A DNA stretch of 64,000 nucleotides from the NCBI RefSeq assembly GCF_000235625.1, contig NZ_AGTR01000023.1:44057-108056 (forward strand), given 5' to 3'. Shown here one piece after another: positions 25,655 to 34,097 of the stretch (its first letter is position 1; every line of letters starts with the position of its first letter). Under the pieces are notes generated by a model. That model did no database searches. It was given only the letters and a program-made list of their open reading frames with translations, and was not told where the DNA came from. This DNA is from Marinobacter manganoxydans MnI7-9 (GTDB lineage: Bacteria; Pseudomonadota; Gammaproteobacteria; Pseudomonadales; Oleiphilaceae). The position numbers and the translations under genes were made by a program.

Positions 25655-27640
25655 ATGAATTATTTCCTGACGGGTGGCACCGGATTTATTGGCCGTTTCC
25701 TGGTGGAGAAGCTTCTGGCACGTGGTGGCACTGTCCACGTACTGGTGCGTGAACAATCCCAGGACAAGCTGGACAAATTGCGTGAGCGCTGGGGCGCGGA
25801 TGAAACCCAGGTGAAGGCCGTCATAGGCGACCTGACCAGCAAGAATTTGGGCATCGACGCCAAGACGATGAAAGCCCTGAAAGGGAAAATCGACCACTTC
25901 TTTCACCTCGCCGCCGTGTACGATATGGGCGCAGATGAAGAAGCCCAGCAGGCGACCAATATCGAGGGCACCCGCGCTGCGGTGAATGCTGCGGAAGCGA
26001 TGGGCGCCAAGCACTTCCATCACGTTTCTTCCATTGCGGCTGCCGGTCTGTTCAAGGGAATCTTCCGCGAAGACATGTTCGAGGAAGCCGAGAAGCTGGA
26101 TCATCCGTATCTGCGGACCAAGCACGAATCTGAAAAGGTCGTTCGTGAGGAATGCAAGGTTCCCTTCCGCATCTACCGCCCGGGCATGGTGATTGGGCAT
26201 ACCGCTACCGGTGAAATGGACAAGGTGGATGGCCCCTACTATTTCTTCAAAATGATTCAGAAAATCCGCCACGCGCTGCCCCAGTGGGTTCCGACCATTG
26301 GTGTCGAGGGTGGGCGTCTGAACATTGTGCCGGTGGATTTCGTGGTTAACGCCATGGATCACATTGCTCACCTCGAGGGTGAAGACGGCAAGTGCTTCCA
26401 CCTGGTGGATACCGATCCGTACAAGGTTGGCGAAATTCTCAACATTTTCAGCGAGGCTGGTCACGCACCCCGGATGGGGATGCGGATCGATTCCCGCATG
26501 TTCGGCTTTATTCCGCCATTCATTCGCCAGAGCTTGAAGAACCTGCCACCGGTGAAGCGTCTGACGTCGGCCATTCTTGATGACATGGGCATTCCGCCAT
26601 CCGTGATGTCGTTCATCAATTACCCGACCCGTTTTGACGCCCGCGAAACCGAGCGCGTTCTGAAAGGCACCGGCATTGAAGTGCCCCGCCTGCCGGACTA
26701 CGCGCCGGTGATCTGGGATTACTGGGAGCGCAATCTGGATCCGGACCTGTTCAAGGACCGCACGCTCAAGGGCACGGTTGAAGGTCGCGTCTGTGTGGTG
26801 ACCGGTGCTACGTCCGGTATTGGTCTTGCAACTGCCCAGAAACTGGCAGACGCCGGCGCGATCCTCGTGATCGGTGCCCGCAAACTCGAGCGCCTGAAGG
26901 AAGTGGCCGCAGAGCTGGAGTCCCGGGGCGCAAGCGTACACGCCTATCCCTGCGATTTTTCCGACATGGATGCCTGCGACGAGTTCGTGAAGACCGTGTT
27001 GGATAACCATGGCCAGGTCGACGTGCTGGTTAACAACGCCGGGCGCTCGATTCGCCGTTCACTGGATCTGTCGTTCGACCGCTTCCACGATTTCGAGCGC
27101 ACCATGCAACTGAACTACTTTGGTTCCGTTCGTCTGATCATGGGCTTTGCGCCCAAGATGCTTGAGAATCGCCGCGGTCACGTGGTCAACATCTCGTCCA
27201 TCGGTGTGTTGACCAACGCTCCCAGGTTCTCGGCTTACGTGGCTTCCAAATCCGCGCTGGATGCCTTCAGCCGCTGCGCCGCTTCGGAATGGTCGGATCG
27301 CAATGTCACGTTCACCACCATTAACATGCCGCTGGTGAAAACGCCGATGATTGCGCCAACCAAGATCTACGATTCTGTCCCCACGCTAACGCCGGACGAG
27401 GCTGCGACCATGGTTGCTGATGCCATCGTCTACCGGCCGAAGCGAATCGCTACCCGTTTGGGTATCTTTGCCCAGGTGCTTCATGCCCTGGCGCCCAAGA
27501 TGGCCGAGATCGTCATGAACACCGGTTACCGGATGTTCCCGGATTCACCGGCCGCCGCTGGTAGCCGTTCCGGGGAGAAGCCGAAGGTGTCCAGCGAGCA
27601 GGTGGCTTTCGCCGCCATCATGCGGGGCATCTACTGGTAA
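25655..27640 (+). CDS. alcohol-forming fatty acyl-CoA reductase, wax-ester pathway
   Basis: The 661-residue enzyme has two SDR domains. The N-terminal domain (about 1-370) has TGGTGFIG (6-13), the catalytic Y152-LRT-K156 and the acyl-CoA-reductase-like core (GMVIGH, HLVDTDPYKVGEI). The C-terminal domain (about 375-661) has VTGATSGIG (382-390), NNAG and Y528-VAS-K532. From memory this is the bifunctional Marinobacter reductase family (Maqu_2220 type) that reduces acyl-CoA via aldehyde to alcohol with NADPH, feeding wax-ester synthase. The ATG at 25655 gives exactly the 661 residues I recall; an upstream in-frame ATG at 25601 adds an unlikely 18-residue leader. It is transcribed alone. Confidence 0.95.
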   Translation: MNYFLTGGTGFIGRFLVEKLLARGGTVHVLVREQSQDKLDKLRERWGADETQVKAVIGDLTSKNLGIDAKTMKALKGKIDHFFHLAAVYDMGADEEAQQATNIEGTRAAVNAAEAMGAKHFHHVSSIAAAGLFKGIFREDMFEEAEKLDHPYLRTKHESEKVVREECKVPFRIYRPGMVIGHTATGEMDKVDGPYYFFKMIQKIRHALPQWVPTIGVEGGRLNIVPVDFVVNAMDHIAHLEGEDGKCFHLVDTDPYKVGEILNIFSEAGHAPRMGMRIDSRMFGFIPPFIRQSLKNLPPVKRLTSAILDDMGIPPSVMSFINYPTRFDARETERVLKGTGIEVPRLPDYAPVIWDYWERNLDPDLFKDRTLKGTVEGRVCVVTGATSGIGLATAQKLADAGAILVIGARKLERLKEVAAELESRGASVHAYPCDFSDMDACDEFVKTVLDNHGQVDVLVNNAGRSIRRSLDLSFDRFHDFERTMQLNYFGSVRLIMGFAPKMLENRRGHVVNISSIGVLTNAPRFSAYVASKSALDAFSRCAASEWSDRNVTFTTINMPLVKTPMIAPTKIYDSVPTLTPDEAATMVADAIVYRPKRIATRLGIFAQVLHALAPKMAEIVMNTGYRMFPDSPAAAGSRSGEKPKVSSEQVAFAAIMRGIYW

Positions 27641-27678
27641 CGCAGTTGCCCCGAATCGAGTGGGAGGGGGAGTTATTT

Positions 27679-27691
27679 CCCCCCCCCCCCC
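27679..27691 (+). repeat. 13-base homopolymeric C tract
   Basis: Thirteen consecutive C, preceded by GGGAGGGGGAGTTATTT, lie between the reductase stop and the chemoreceptor gene. G5 and C tracts could pair as a hairpin. Its length makes it prone to slippage and to sequencing or assembly error. Confidence 0.8.
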
Positions 27692-27704
27692 ATATTAATG
27701 GGTT

Positions 27705-27724
27705 AAAAGAGATTCGCCTCTTTT
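27705..27724 (+). terminator. possible weak terminator after the fatty acyl-CoA reductase
   Basis: AAAAGAG (27705-27711), a six-base loop and CTCTTTT (27718-27724) form a 7-bp AT-rich hairpin ending in T4. The stem is weak, so termination here is uncertain. Confidence 0.35.
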
Positions 27725-27740
27725 ATAAAGTGTTCTGGGC

Positions 27741-27767
27741 TAAAGAAAACCAGCCGATAGCCGATGG
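27741..27767 (+). promoter_or_regulatory. sigma-28 (FliA) promoter of the chemoreceptor gene
   Basis: TAAAGAAA (27741-27748), an exact 11-base spacer and GCCGATGG (27760-27767) match the flagellar sigma-28 consensus TAAAGTTT-N11-GCCGATAA at 12 of 16 positions. It lies 34 bases before the ATG at 27802. Confidence 0.75.
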
Positions 27768-27801
27768 TTAACATAAGAACAATATAAAAGAAGGGCTATT
27801 G

Positions 27802-30048
27802 ATGACTCTCAAGAAACGTCTTTTGCTGACTTTGCTGCTGGTTGGCCTGCTTCCCGTCATTGCCATCTCATTTTTTAACGCCGAAATTGCCCGACAGAGC
27901 CTGACGGAACAGGCGTTGCAACGACTCTCTATTGCGGCTACCAATAAGCAGCATAGTGTTGAAGATTATCTCAGCACTATTGCCCGGCAGCTGAAAGCCA
28001 TGGCCAATAATCGCGGGACCCGAACGGCGGCCCAGGGGTTTGGTTTGGCATTCCAGAATTATGAAAAACTGGTACAAGAGGAGCAGTCGACCTTACGAGA
28101 AAACGTCGAGGCTTATTATCAGCAGAATTTTTTGCCACCCTTGCAGCAAAATGGTGGTGCTAACGGACGTTCAGCCTCGGACTTCGTTGCATCCCTCAGC
28201 AAAAACAGCCTGGCTCTGCAGATGGGTTACATCGTGGACAACCCGAATCCTGTGGGGCAGAAAGACGAATTGGTATCGGCTGACGTCCATATCGCGCAGT
28301 TTTATAACACGCTTCACAAACAGTGGCACACCTCGTTCAAGGAGTTTCAGGAGGCGTTCGGCTACTACGATATTTATCTGATTGATGCCGATACAGGCCA
28401 TGTTATCTATTCCGTAGCCAAAGAGGTGGATTTTGCTACCTCCCTGAAAGACGGTCCTTACGCGGATTCTGGCCTGGCGGCAGCTTATCGTCAGGCGATG
28501 TCTGACGGACAGGATACTGCTCCGACTTTTGTTGATTTTACTCGGTATGTACCGTCCTACGGTGCGCCCGCCGGATTTGTGGCAACCCCCATATATTCCG
28601 AAAAAGATGAGCGGCTGGCCGTGCTGGCCTTCCAGTTCCCCATCGACAGCCTGAACAACATCATGATGGAACGAGATGGCATGGGCGAAACCGGGGATGC
28701 CTATCTGGTGGGGCCGGATAACCTGATGCGGTCAGACTCCTACCTGGATCCGGAAAACCGCAGTGTTGTCGCTTCCTTTGCCGACCCGGAGAATGGACGC
28801 ATTAGTTCGACATCGGTGGATGAGGCCCTGGCCGGAAATTCCGGTGAAGGCGTGGTTACGTCCTACCGTGGCGAGCCAGTGTTTTCCGCCCACAGGCCAG
28901 TTACCGTAGGCGGGCTGAACTGGGCGCTGGTGGCGGAGATTAGCGAAGACGAGGCCTTGGCGCCGGTGCGTGAAATGTGGACGCTGGCGGCGATAGCCAT
29001 TGCTATTGTGCTCCTGGCTGTGGCGGCCGTGGCGGTCTGGACCGCAGTGCGGATCATGAAACCCCTCGGCAAAGACCCGTCCGAATTGCAGGCACTGGCG
29101 GAACAGGTAGCTGCAGGTAACCTGGTCATTGATTCGTCCGACAGTGACAATGCCACGGGCGTATACGGCTCCATGCTCAAGATGGTGTCAGACCTGAAAG
29201 AAGTGATCTTCAAGGTTGAAGAAGCGTCCCAGCGCCAGGCCAGTGCATCTGAACAGTTGTCCGGTACCACCTCGCAGACCCTGGACAGTGTGAATCAGCA
29301 GGCAGAGCAGACTGAGCAGGTGGCGTCGGCCATTGAAGAAATGTCCTCTGCCATCAGCGAGGTGTCCCAGAATACCTCGGAATCGGCAGCCGCCGCCCGG
29401 CGCACTGATGAGGCGGTCAGCCGCAGCGCCACCGAGGTGGAATCCTCCGCTGAGGACACCCGTGCTATGGCCAGGGAACTGGAGGAAGCAGAAGCCGGCA
29501 TAGAGGACTTGCGAAAGAATATGGAATCCATCACCAGGGTTCTGGATTCGATAAAGTCCATCGCCGACCAGACTAACTTGCTGGCTCTGAATGCCGCTAT
29601 TGAAGCGGCCCGGGCCGGTGAACAGGGCAGGGGCTTCGCGGTGGTCGCGGATGAGGTGCGCAGCTTGGCCCAGAACAGCCAGAAGGCGACCGAGGAGATC
29701 AGTAGTTCCATCGAAACTCTGGTCAATTCGTCGGAGCGTGCTTCAAAGGTCGTTACCCGTTGCAGCACCCAGGCCAGAGGCATTTCTGAGCGGGCAGGAA
29801 CCGTAGTATTGCAGCTTCGCGAGGCAGTGGAAGAGGTTGCCCGGATGTCCGGTATGGCGGAGCAGATTGCTACGGCTTCCGAAGAGCAATCAGCCACGGC
29901 CGAAGAAGTAACGCGCAACGTATCCACAATTGCTGAAAAGTCCTTGGAGACCAAACAGGCCATGGTCCAGATCTCCGAAGCCAGTGGTGACTTGGCGGAG
30001 TTGTCTCATCAGCTCAGGGATTCTCTGTCCCGCTTTAAAGTCAGCTGA
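27802..30048 (+). CDS. methyl-accepting chemotaxis protein with double-Cache-type sensor
   Basis: The 748-residue receptor has an N-terminal membrane segment (about 7-25), a large periplasmic domain (about 28-390) of dCache type ([40 protein letters not shown]), a second membrane segment (about 393-415), HAMP, and a signalling domain with [20 protein letters not shown]. The ligand is unknown. Its promoter matches sigma-28, so it is expressed with late flagellar genes. A TTG codon just before the ATG is not needed as start. A strong terminator follows. Confidence 0.93.
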   Translation: MTLKKRLLLTLLLVGLLPVIAISFFNAEIARQSLTEQALQRLSIAATNKQHSVEDYLSTIARQLKAMANNRGTRTAAQGFGLAFQNYEKLVQEEQSTLRENVEAYYQQNFLPPLQQNGGANGRSASDFVASLSKNSLALQMGYIVDNPNPVGQKDELVSADVHIAQFYNTLHKQWHTSFKEFQEAFGYYDIYLIDADTGHVIYSVAKEVDFATSLKDGPYADSGLAAAYRQAMSDGQDTAPTFVDFTRYVPSYGAPAGFVATPIYSEKDERLAVLAFQFPIDSLNNIMMERDGMGETGDAYLVGPDNLMRSDSYLDPENRSVVASFADPENGRISSTSVDEALAGNSGEGVVTSYRGEPVFSAHRPVTVGGLNWALVAEISEDEALAPVREMWTLAAIAIAIVLLAVAAVAVWTAVRIMKPLGKDPSELQALAEQVAAGNLVIDSSDSDNATGVYGSMLKMVSDLKEVIFKVEEASQRQASASEQLSGTTSQTLDSVNQQAEQTEQVASAIEEMSSAISEVSQNTSESAAAARRTDEAVSRSATEVESSAEDTRAMARELEEAEAGIEDLRKNMESITRVLDSIKSIADQTNLLALNAAIEAARAGEQGRGFAVVADEVRSLAQNSQKATEEISSSIETLVNSSERASKVVTRCSTQARGISERAGTVVLQLREAVEEVARMSGMAEQIATASEEQSATAEEVTRNVSTIAEKSLETKQAMVQISEASGDLAELSHQLRDSLSRFKVS

Positions 30049-30086
30049 GTATGAGGCGTGCCTTCAACACTTAGGCCTGGCACACA

Positions 30087-30115
30087 GAAAAAAACCCGCT
30101 GCGGCGGGTTTTTTT
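30087..30115 (+). terminator. intrinsic terminator
   Basis: AAAAAACCCGC / GCGGGTTTTTTT with a short TG(C) loop lies 39 bases after the chemoreceptor stop. Because it has A6 on one side and T7 on the other, it can also stop rnt transcripts arriving on the minus strand. Confidence 0.9.
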
Positions 30116-30122
30116 ATGGCGG

Positions 30123-30779
30123 TTATTCGGTCTCTTCGGGGATCACCGGAGGCGGAAAGCCGCCCAGTTCTTTCCAGCGATTCACAATGCCACAGAACAG
30201 GTCTGCGGTTTTTTCCGCGTCATAGGCGGCGGAATGGGCTTCCTTGTTGCTGAACGGAATGCCCGCGAGTTTGCAGGCCTGGGCCAGAACCGTGTGGCCA
30301 TAGGCCAGGCCGGCCAGCGTGGCGGTATCGAAGGTTGAGAAAGGATGGAACGGGTTACGACGGATGTCGGCCCGCAGCGCGGCTGCAAAGATGAAGTTAT
30401 GGTCAAAGGTGGCATTGTGGCCCACCAGGACGGCTCGCTTGCAATCGTGGTTCTTCACCGCCTTGCGAATGGGGCTGAAGATCTCGCTGAGTCCTTCCCG
30501 CTCGGGTACCGCTTCTCGCTCCGGATTCCACGGATCAATACCCGTGAAATCAAGCGCGGACTGCTCCAGATTCGCGCCTTCGAAAGGATCGATCTGCTGA
30601 ACGTGGGTTTCAGCGCGCCGCACCCAGCCATCGTCGTCCATGGTCAGTATCACTGCCGCCACTTCCAGCAGGGCGTCCCGCTCGGGATTGAAGCCAGCGG
30701 TTTCCACGTCGACTACAACAGGCAGAAACCCGCGAAAGCGGCGGGACATGGGATGCGGTGGTTTGTTTTCGTCAGTCAC
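30123..30779 (-). CDS. rnt: ribonuclease T
   Basis: The 218-residue DEDDh exonuclease trims tRNA and other stable RNA 3' ends. It shows [39 protein letters not shown] and the final [14 protein letters not shown] with the catalytic His and Asp. The start is GTG with GGAG six bases upstream. It lies 44 bases after pyrC on the same strand. The order motY/pyrC-rnt is as I recall for Pseudomonas aeruginosa. Confidence 0.94.
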   Translation of the reverse strand: MTDENKPPHPMSRRFRGFLPVVVDVETAGFNPERDALLEVAAVILTMDDDGWVRRAETHVQQIDPFEGANLEQSALDFTGIDPWNPEREAVPEREGLSEIFSPIRKAVKNHDCKRAVLVGHNATFDHNFIFAAALRADIRRNPFHPFSTFDTATLAGLAYGHTVLAQACKLAGIPFSNKEAHSAAYDAEKTADLFCGIVNRWKELGGFPPPVIPEETE

Positions 30780-30823
30780 TCAAGCTCCGGTCTTGGCCGT
30801 GTGTGAGAAGGAATAAGTCAGGT

Positions 30824-31855
30824 TTACGCCAGTTTCCAGTGAACGGTTTCACCAGCCTTGAGGGGCACGATGGTTCCGTCAGCCAGCGGCAGCTCTGCCG
30901 GCATGGTCCAGGGGTCACGAATCAGGGTGATGGTATCGGTATTCCGCGGTAGGCCATAGAAATCCGGCCCGTTGAAACTGGCGAATGCTTCAAGTTTATC
31001 CAGGATGCCAAGCTCTTCGAAAATGTCCGCATACAGGCCGATTGCGCCGTAAGCCGAGTAACAGCCAGCGCAACCGCAGGCTGCCTCTTTGCGATCCTTC
31101 GAATGAGGGGCGGAATCCGTGCCCAGGAAAAAGCGTTTGTCGCCGCTGGCCACCGCGTCCCTGAGCGCCTGTTGATGGCGGTTACGCTTTAGGATTGGCA
31201 GGCAATAGAGATGCGGTCGAATGCCGCCTACCAGCATGTGGTTGCGGTTATACATCAGGTGCTGGGGCGTCAGAGTCGCACCGAGGTTGTCACCGGTGTG
31301 CTGCCGGACAAACTCTGCGGAATCGGCCGTGGTGATATGTTCCAGTACAACCTTCAGGTTCGGGAAAGCCTCGAGAGTGGGTGCCAGGACACGCTCCAGA
31401 AATACCTTTTCCCGGTCGAAAATATCGATATCGGCATCGGTTACCTCTCCGTGTACCAGCAGCAGCATGCCACAATCGGCCATGGCCTCCAGAACCGGAT
31501 AGATGTTACGGATATCCTTCACCCCCGAGTCGGAATTGGTCGTTGCCCCGGCCGGGTAAAGCTTGGCAGCCACAACGCCGGCAGCCCTGGCATCCCGGAT
31601 GGTCTGCGCCGTCATGCTCTCGGTCAGATACAGCGTCATCAACGGCTCGAACTCGGTGCCATTGGCAGCCGCCAGAATGCGCTCCCGGTAGGCTGTGGCA
31701 TCGGCTGCGGTTGTCACCGGCGGTACCAGGTTGGGCATGATGATGGCGCGAGCGAAGCAGGCGGCCGTAGCCGGTACCACGTCGTTGAGAATGTCGCCGT
31801 CCCGTACGTGAAGGTGCCAGTCGTCGGGGCGTGTGAGCGTGAGCTTGTCTGTCAT
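30824..31855 (-). CDS. pyrC: dihydroorotase, class II
   Basis: The 343-residue zinc amidohydrolase forms dihydroorotate in pyrimidine synthesis. It shows the [10 protein letters not shown] metal site at the N-terminus, the carboxylated lysine in [30 protein letters not shown] and [12 protein letters not shown]. The length matches E. coli PyrC (348). It is upstream of rnt in one minus-strand unit and divergent from motY, with 171 bases between the starts. Confidence 0.96.
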   Translation of the reverse strand: MTDKLTLTRPDDWHLHVRDGDILNDVVPATAACFARAIIMPNLVPPVTTAADATAYRERILAAANGTEFEPLMTLYLTESMTAQTIRDARAAGVVAAKLYPAGATTNSDSGVKDIRNIYPVLEAMADCGMLLLVHGEVTDADIDIFDREKVFLERVLAPTLEAFPNLKVVLEHITTADSAEFVRQHTGDNLGATLTPQHLMYNRNHMLVGGIRPHLYCLPILKRNRHQQALRDAVASGDKRFFLGTDSAPHSKDRKEAACGCAGCYSAYGAIGLYADIFEELGILDKLEAFASFNGPDFYGLPRNTDTITLIRDPWTMPAELPLADGTIVPLKAGETVHWKLA

Positions 31856-32026
31856 GGCGTTTGTCCGAAATACCTTTGGCGGGGCGAGCTTGTGCCCGGT
31901 TCTCTGGGAGCCGAAAAAATTTGGCGAATTATACCAGAAGGCGCGGGTGATTGTTTTCCGGTTGGTGGCTAAAGAACTTCCGGCTCAGGCCGTTAAACAG
32001 TCTGACTCTGCTAACTCCGGACACTG

Positions 32027-32956
32027 ATGGCTAGCTCTATGGGATTTCGCCCCGGACAACTCCTGAATACTCTGCTGGTTGCCACGTTGCCCGTGGTGCT
32101 TCTGCCGGCAACCGCGCAGGCTGCCAGCTATGGCGCCGGAATCGAGAACAGCCAGTGGTATCTCGCCGAGTCGGTATTTGAATGCCGGCTGGTGCACGAA
32201 GTTCCCGGCTACGGTCGGGCGGTGTTCAATCATCGCGCCGGTGAAAGTCTCAGCTTTTTCCTGGAGTCTGATTCCGCATTGATGCGACCAGGGCGCGGCA
32301 GCCTTGTGGTCGAGGCACCGGCCTGGCGTCCGGGTGTGGCGCCGAAGCCCCTGGGAACGGTCAATGTCTCGGATGATCGCCGTCAGGTCTCGCTGGATAC
32401 CCGTCAGGCGTTCGTGGTCGCCCATGGACTTCTGGACGGGATGCGCCCGACGGTAACCAGGGAATCGTGGTTTGATGGCCGCCCGGTGCGGGTTCAGGTC
32501 TCCAACATTAACTTCGCCGGCGAGTACCAGCGTTATCAGCGCTGTACGTCCAATCTACTGCCGGTAAACTTTGATCAGATCCAGCGCTCGAGGGTGCCCT
32601 TTGCCAGCGGCAGCACGCAATTATCCGATGCCGACAGGCAACTACTGGATAACATCGTGGCCTATGTGAACGCAGATTCCACGGTTGAGCGGATTTTCGT
32701 GGATGGTCATAGTGACAGTATTGGAAGCCGGATCGACAACCGTGCGCTTTCCGAAGATCGCGCCAATGTGGTGGCCGACTACCTCAAGGCGAGCGGTATT
32801 GATGAAAACATGATTACCGTTCGGGCTCACGGCGACCAGTACCCGGTATCCAACCGGCCCGCAGATAACCGGCGCACCAATATCCGCCTGCAACGGGCCG
32901 GTGACCGCCGGGAACTGCAGCAGGCTAACGGTTATGGCGGCGAACCCAGGGGCTGA
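32027..32956 (+). CDS. motY: sodium-type flagellar protein MotY (OmpA-like T-ring component)
   Basis: The 309-residue secreted protein has a signal peptide cleaved after AQA (about residue 32), the MotY N-terminal domain (ENSQWYLAESVFECRLVHEVPGYGRAVF) that binds the basal body, and a C-terminal OmpA-like peptidoglycan-binding domain (VDGHSDSIGSRIDNRALSEDR trimmed here to its core DGHSDSIG; NRRTNIRLQ). MotY stabilises PomA/B- or MotAB-type stators. The neighbours pyrC and rnt match the Pseudomonas arrangement. It ends six bases before the stop of the convergent deacetylase-like gene. Confidence 0.93.
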   Translation: MASSMGFRPGQLLNTLLVATLPVVLLPATAQAASYGAGIENSQWYLAESVFECRLVHEVPGYGRAVFNHRAGESLSFFLESDSALMRPGRGSLVVEAPAWRPGVAPKPLGTVNVSDDRRQVSLDTRQAFVVAHGLLDGMRPTVTRESWFDGRPVRVQVSNINFAGEYQRYQRCTSNLLPVNFDQIQRSRVPFASGSTQLSDADRQLLDNIVAYVNADSTVERIFVDGHSDSIGSRIDNRALSEDRANVVADYLKASGIDENMITVRAHGDQYPVSNRPADNRRTNIRLQRAGDRRELQQANGYGGEPRG

Positions 32957-32962
32957 TTGGCG

Positions 32963-33889
32963 TCAGTAAACCGAATCCAGTACTTCCAGGTGGGCATTGA
33001 CGCTTTCCGCCAGGGCCCGCAGATGGTACCCGCCCTCCAGGGTTGAAATGATCCGGTCATTGCTGTGCTCACTGGCGACACCCACAATCATTTCCGTTAG
33101 CCAGCGATAATCTTCCGTATCCAGATTCAGTTCTGCCATCGGATCCAGCCGGTGGGCATCAAAACCCGCCGAAATCAGGATCAACTGCGGTTTGAATTCA
33201 TTCAGGCGCTTCAGCCATCCCGCCTCCACCTGCTTCCGGTACTCTTCAGACGAACAGTTTGCCTCAATCGGAATATTCACGATGTTGTCGGCCTGCCGGT
33301 GCACATGGGAGTGCGGGTAGAAGGGATGCTGGAAGCTTGAGCACATCAGGATACGCTCGTCGCCACTGACAATGTCTACGGTGCCATTGCCCTGGTGCAC
33401 GTCGAAATCGATGATCGCGACCCGCTCCAAATGATGAAAGGTGAGGGCGCGCATCGCGGCGAGGGCAACGTTGTTGTAAAAACAGAACCCCATGGATTTC
33501 GCCCGCTCGGCATGGTGCCCGGGCGGCCGGGCACACACAAACGCGTTGGTAACCTGGCTGCTCATGACCATATCCACGGCCTGGATATTGGCACCAGCTG
33601 CCAGACGAGCGGCTCGAAGGGTGTCGGGCATCATGGCCGTGTCCGGGTCGGTAAACACGCGGCCGCGGGTCGGTTGCATCAGGTCCAGTTGATGGAGATA
33701 TTTTTCCGGATGCACCATCAGAAGCTGATCACGGGTGATTTCTTCCGGCCGCACCCAGTCCAGCTTCTGGTCCAGGCCAGTATCAGCAAGGTAGCTGATG
33801 ATGGCCGCCAGCCGCTCAGGGCTTTCCGGATGTTCCGGCCCCATGTTGTGTTTCATGAAGTCATCGTGGGAAAAGAATGCCGTGGTCAT
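32963..33889 (-). CDS. histone-deacetylase-family amidohydrolase (AcuC/LdaA-like)
   Basis: The 308-residue zinc enzyme carries RPPGHHAE (catalytic His pair), DFDVHQGNG (zinc Asp/His), SAGFDAH (zinc Asp) and EGGYHL. Bacterial members deacetylate lysines of acyl-CoA synthetases, or acetylpolyamines. The gene is divergent from a Pat-type lysine acetyltransferase with 208 bases between the starts, so the two probably form a writer/eraser pair acting on the same metabolic enzymes. Acetylpolyamine hydrolase activity is an alternative. Confidence 0.9.
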   Translation of the reverse strand: MTTAFFSHDDFMKHNMGPEHPESPERLAAIISYLADTGLDQKLDWVRPEEITRDQLLMVHPEKYLHQLDLMQPTRGRVFTDPDTAMMPDTLRAARLAAGANIQAVDMVMSSQVTNAFVCARPPGHHAERAKSMGFCFYNNVALAAMRALTFHHLERVAIIDFDVHQGNGTVDIVSGDERILMCSSFQHPFYPHSHVHRQADNIVNIPIEANCSSEEYRKQVEAGWLKRLNEFKPQLILISAGFDAHRLDPMAELNLDTEDYRWLTEMIVGVASEHSNDRIISTLEGGYHLRALAESVNAHLEVLDSVY

Positions 33890-34021
33890 ACGTCTCGGAC
33901 TGCCTTCGATATGCTTATATTTTCTTCAAGCTTATCAGGGAAAACTGCACGATGCCGTGTTTCTTTGGTCTTATAACGGCGATAGTCATTTCACATCGGG
34001 GTATCAAGGCCTAAGATAAGA

Positions 34022-34039
34022 GTTACACTCATAAGTAAC
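34022..34039. promoter_or_regulatory. inverted repeat between deacetylase and acetyltransferase genes
   Basis: GTTAC (34022-34026) and GTAAC (34035-34039) form a dyad with an eight-base spacer, 58 bases upstream of the acetyltransferase TTG start. The region is AT-rich. It may be an operator shared by the divergent pair; no CRP-type consensus is seen. Confidence 0.3.
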
Positions 34040-34097
34040 CTGTTTTATTACATTTATTTCCCAACGGTCTGCCGGCCGCATACAAAGGAGAGTCAGC

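Noticed and set aside
25508-27010. Minus-strand frame of 500 codons
   Set aside because: Antisense shadow of the fatty acyl-CoA reductase, which has clear motifs on the plus strand.
30824-31855. pyrC as an allantoinase or hydantoinase
   Set aside because: The [10 protein letters not shown] start, length and rnt/motY context fit class II dihydroorotase much better.
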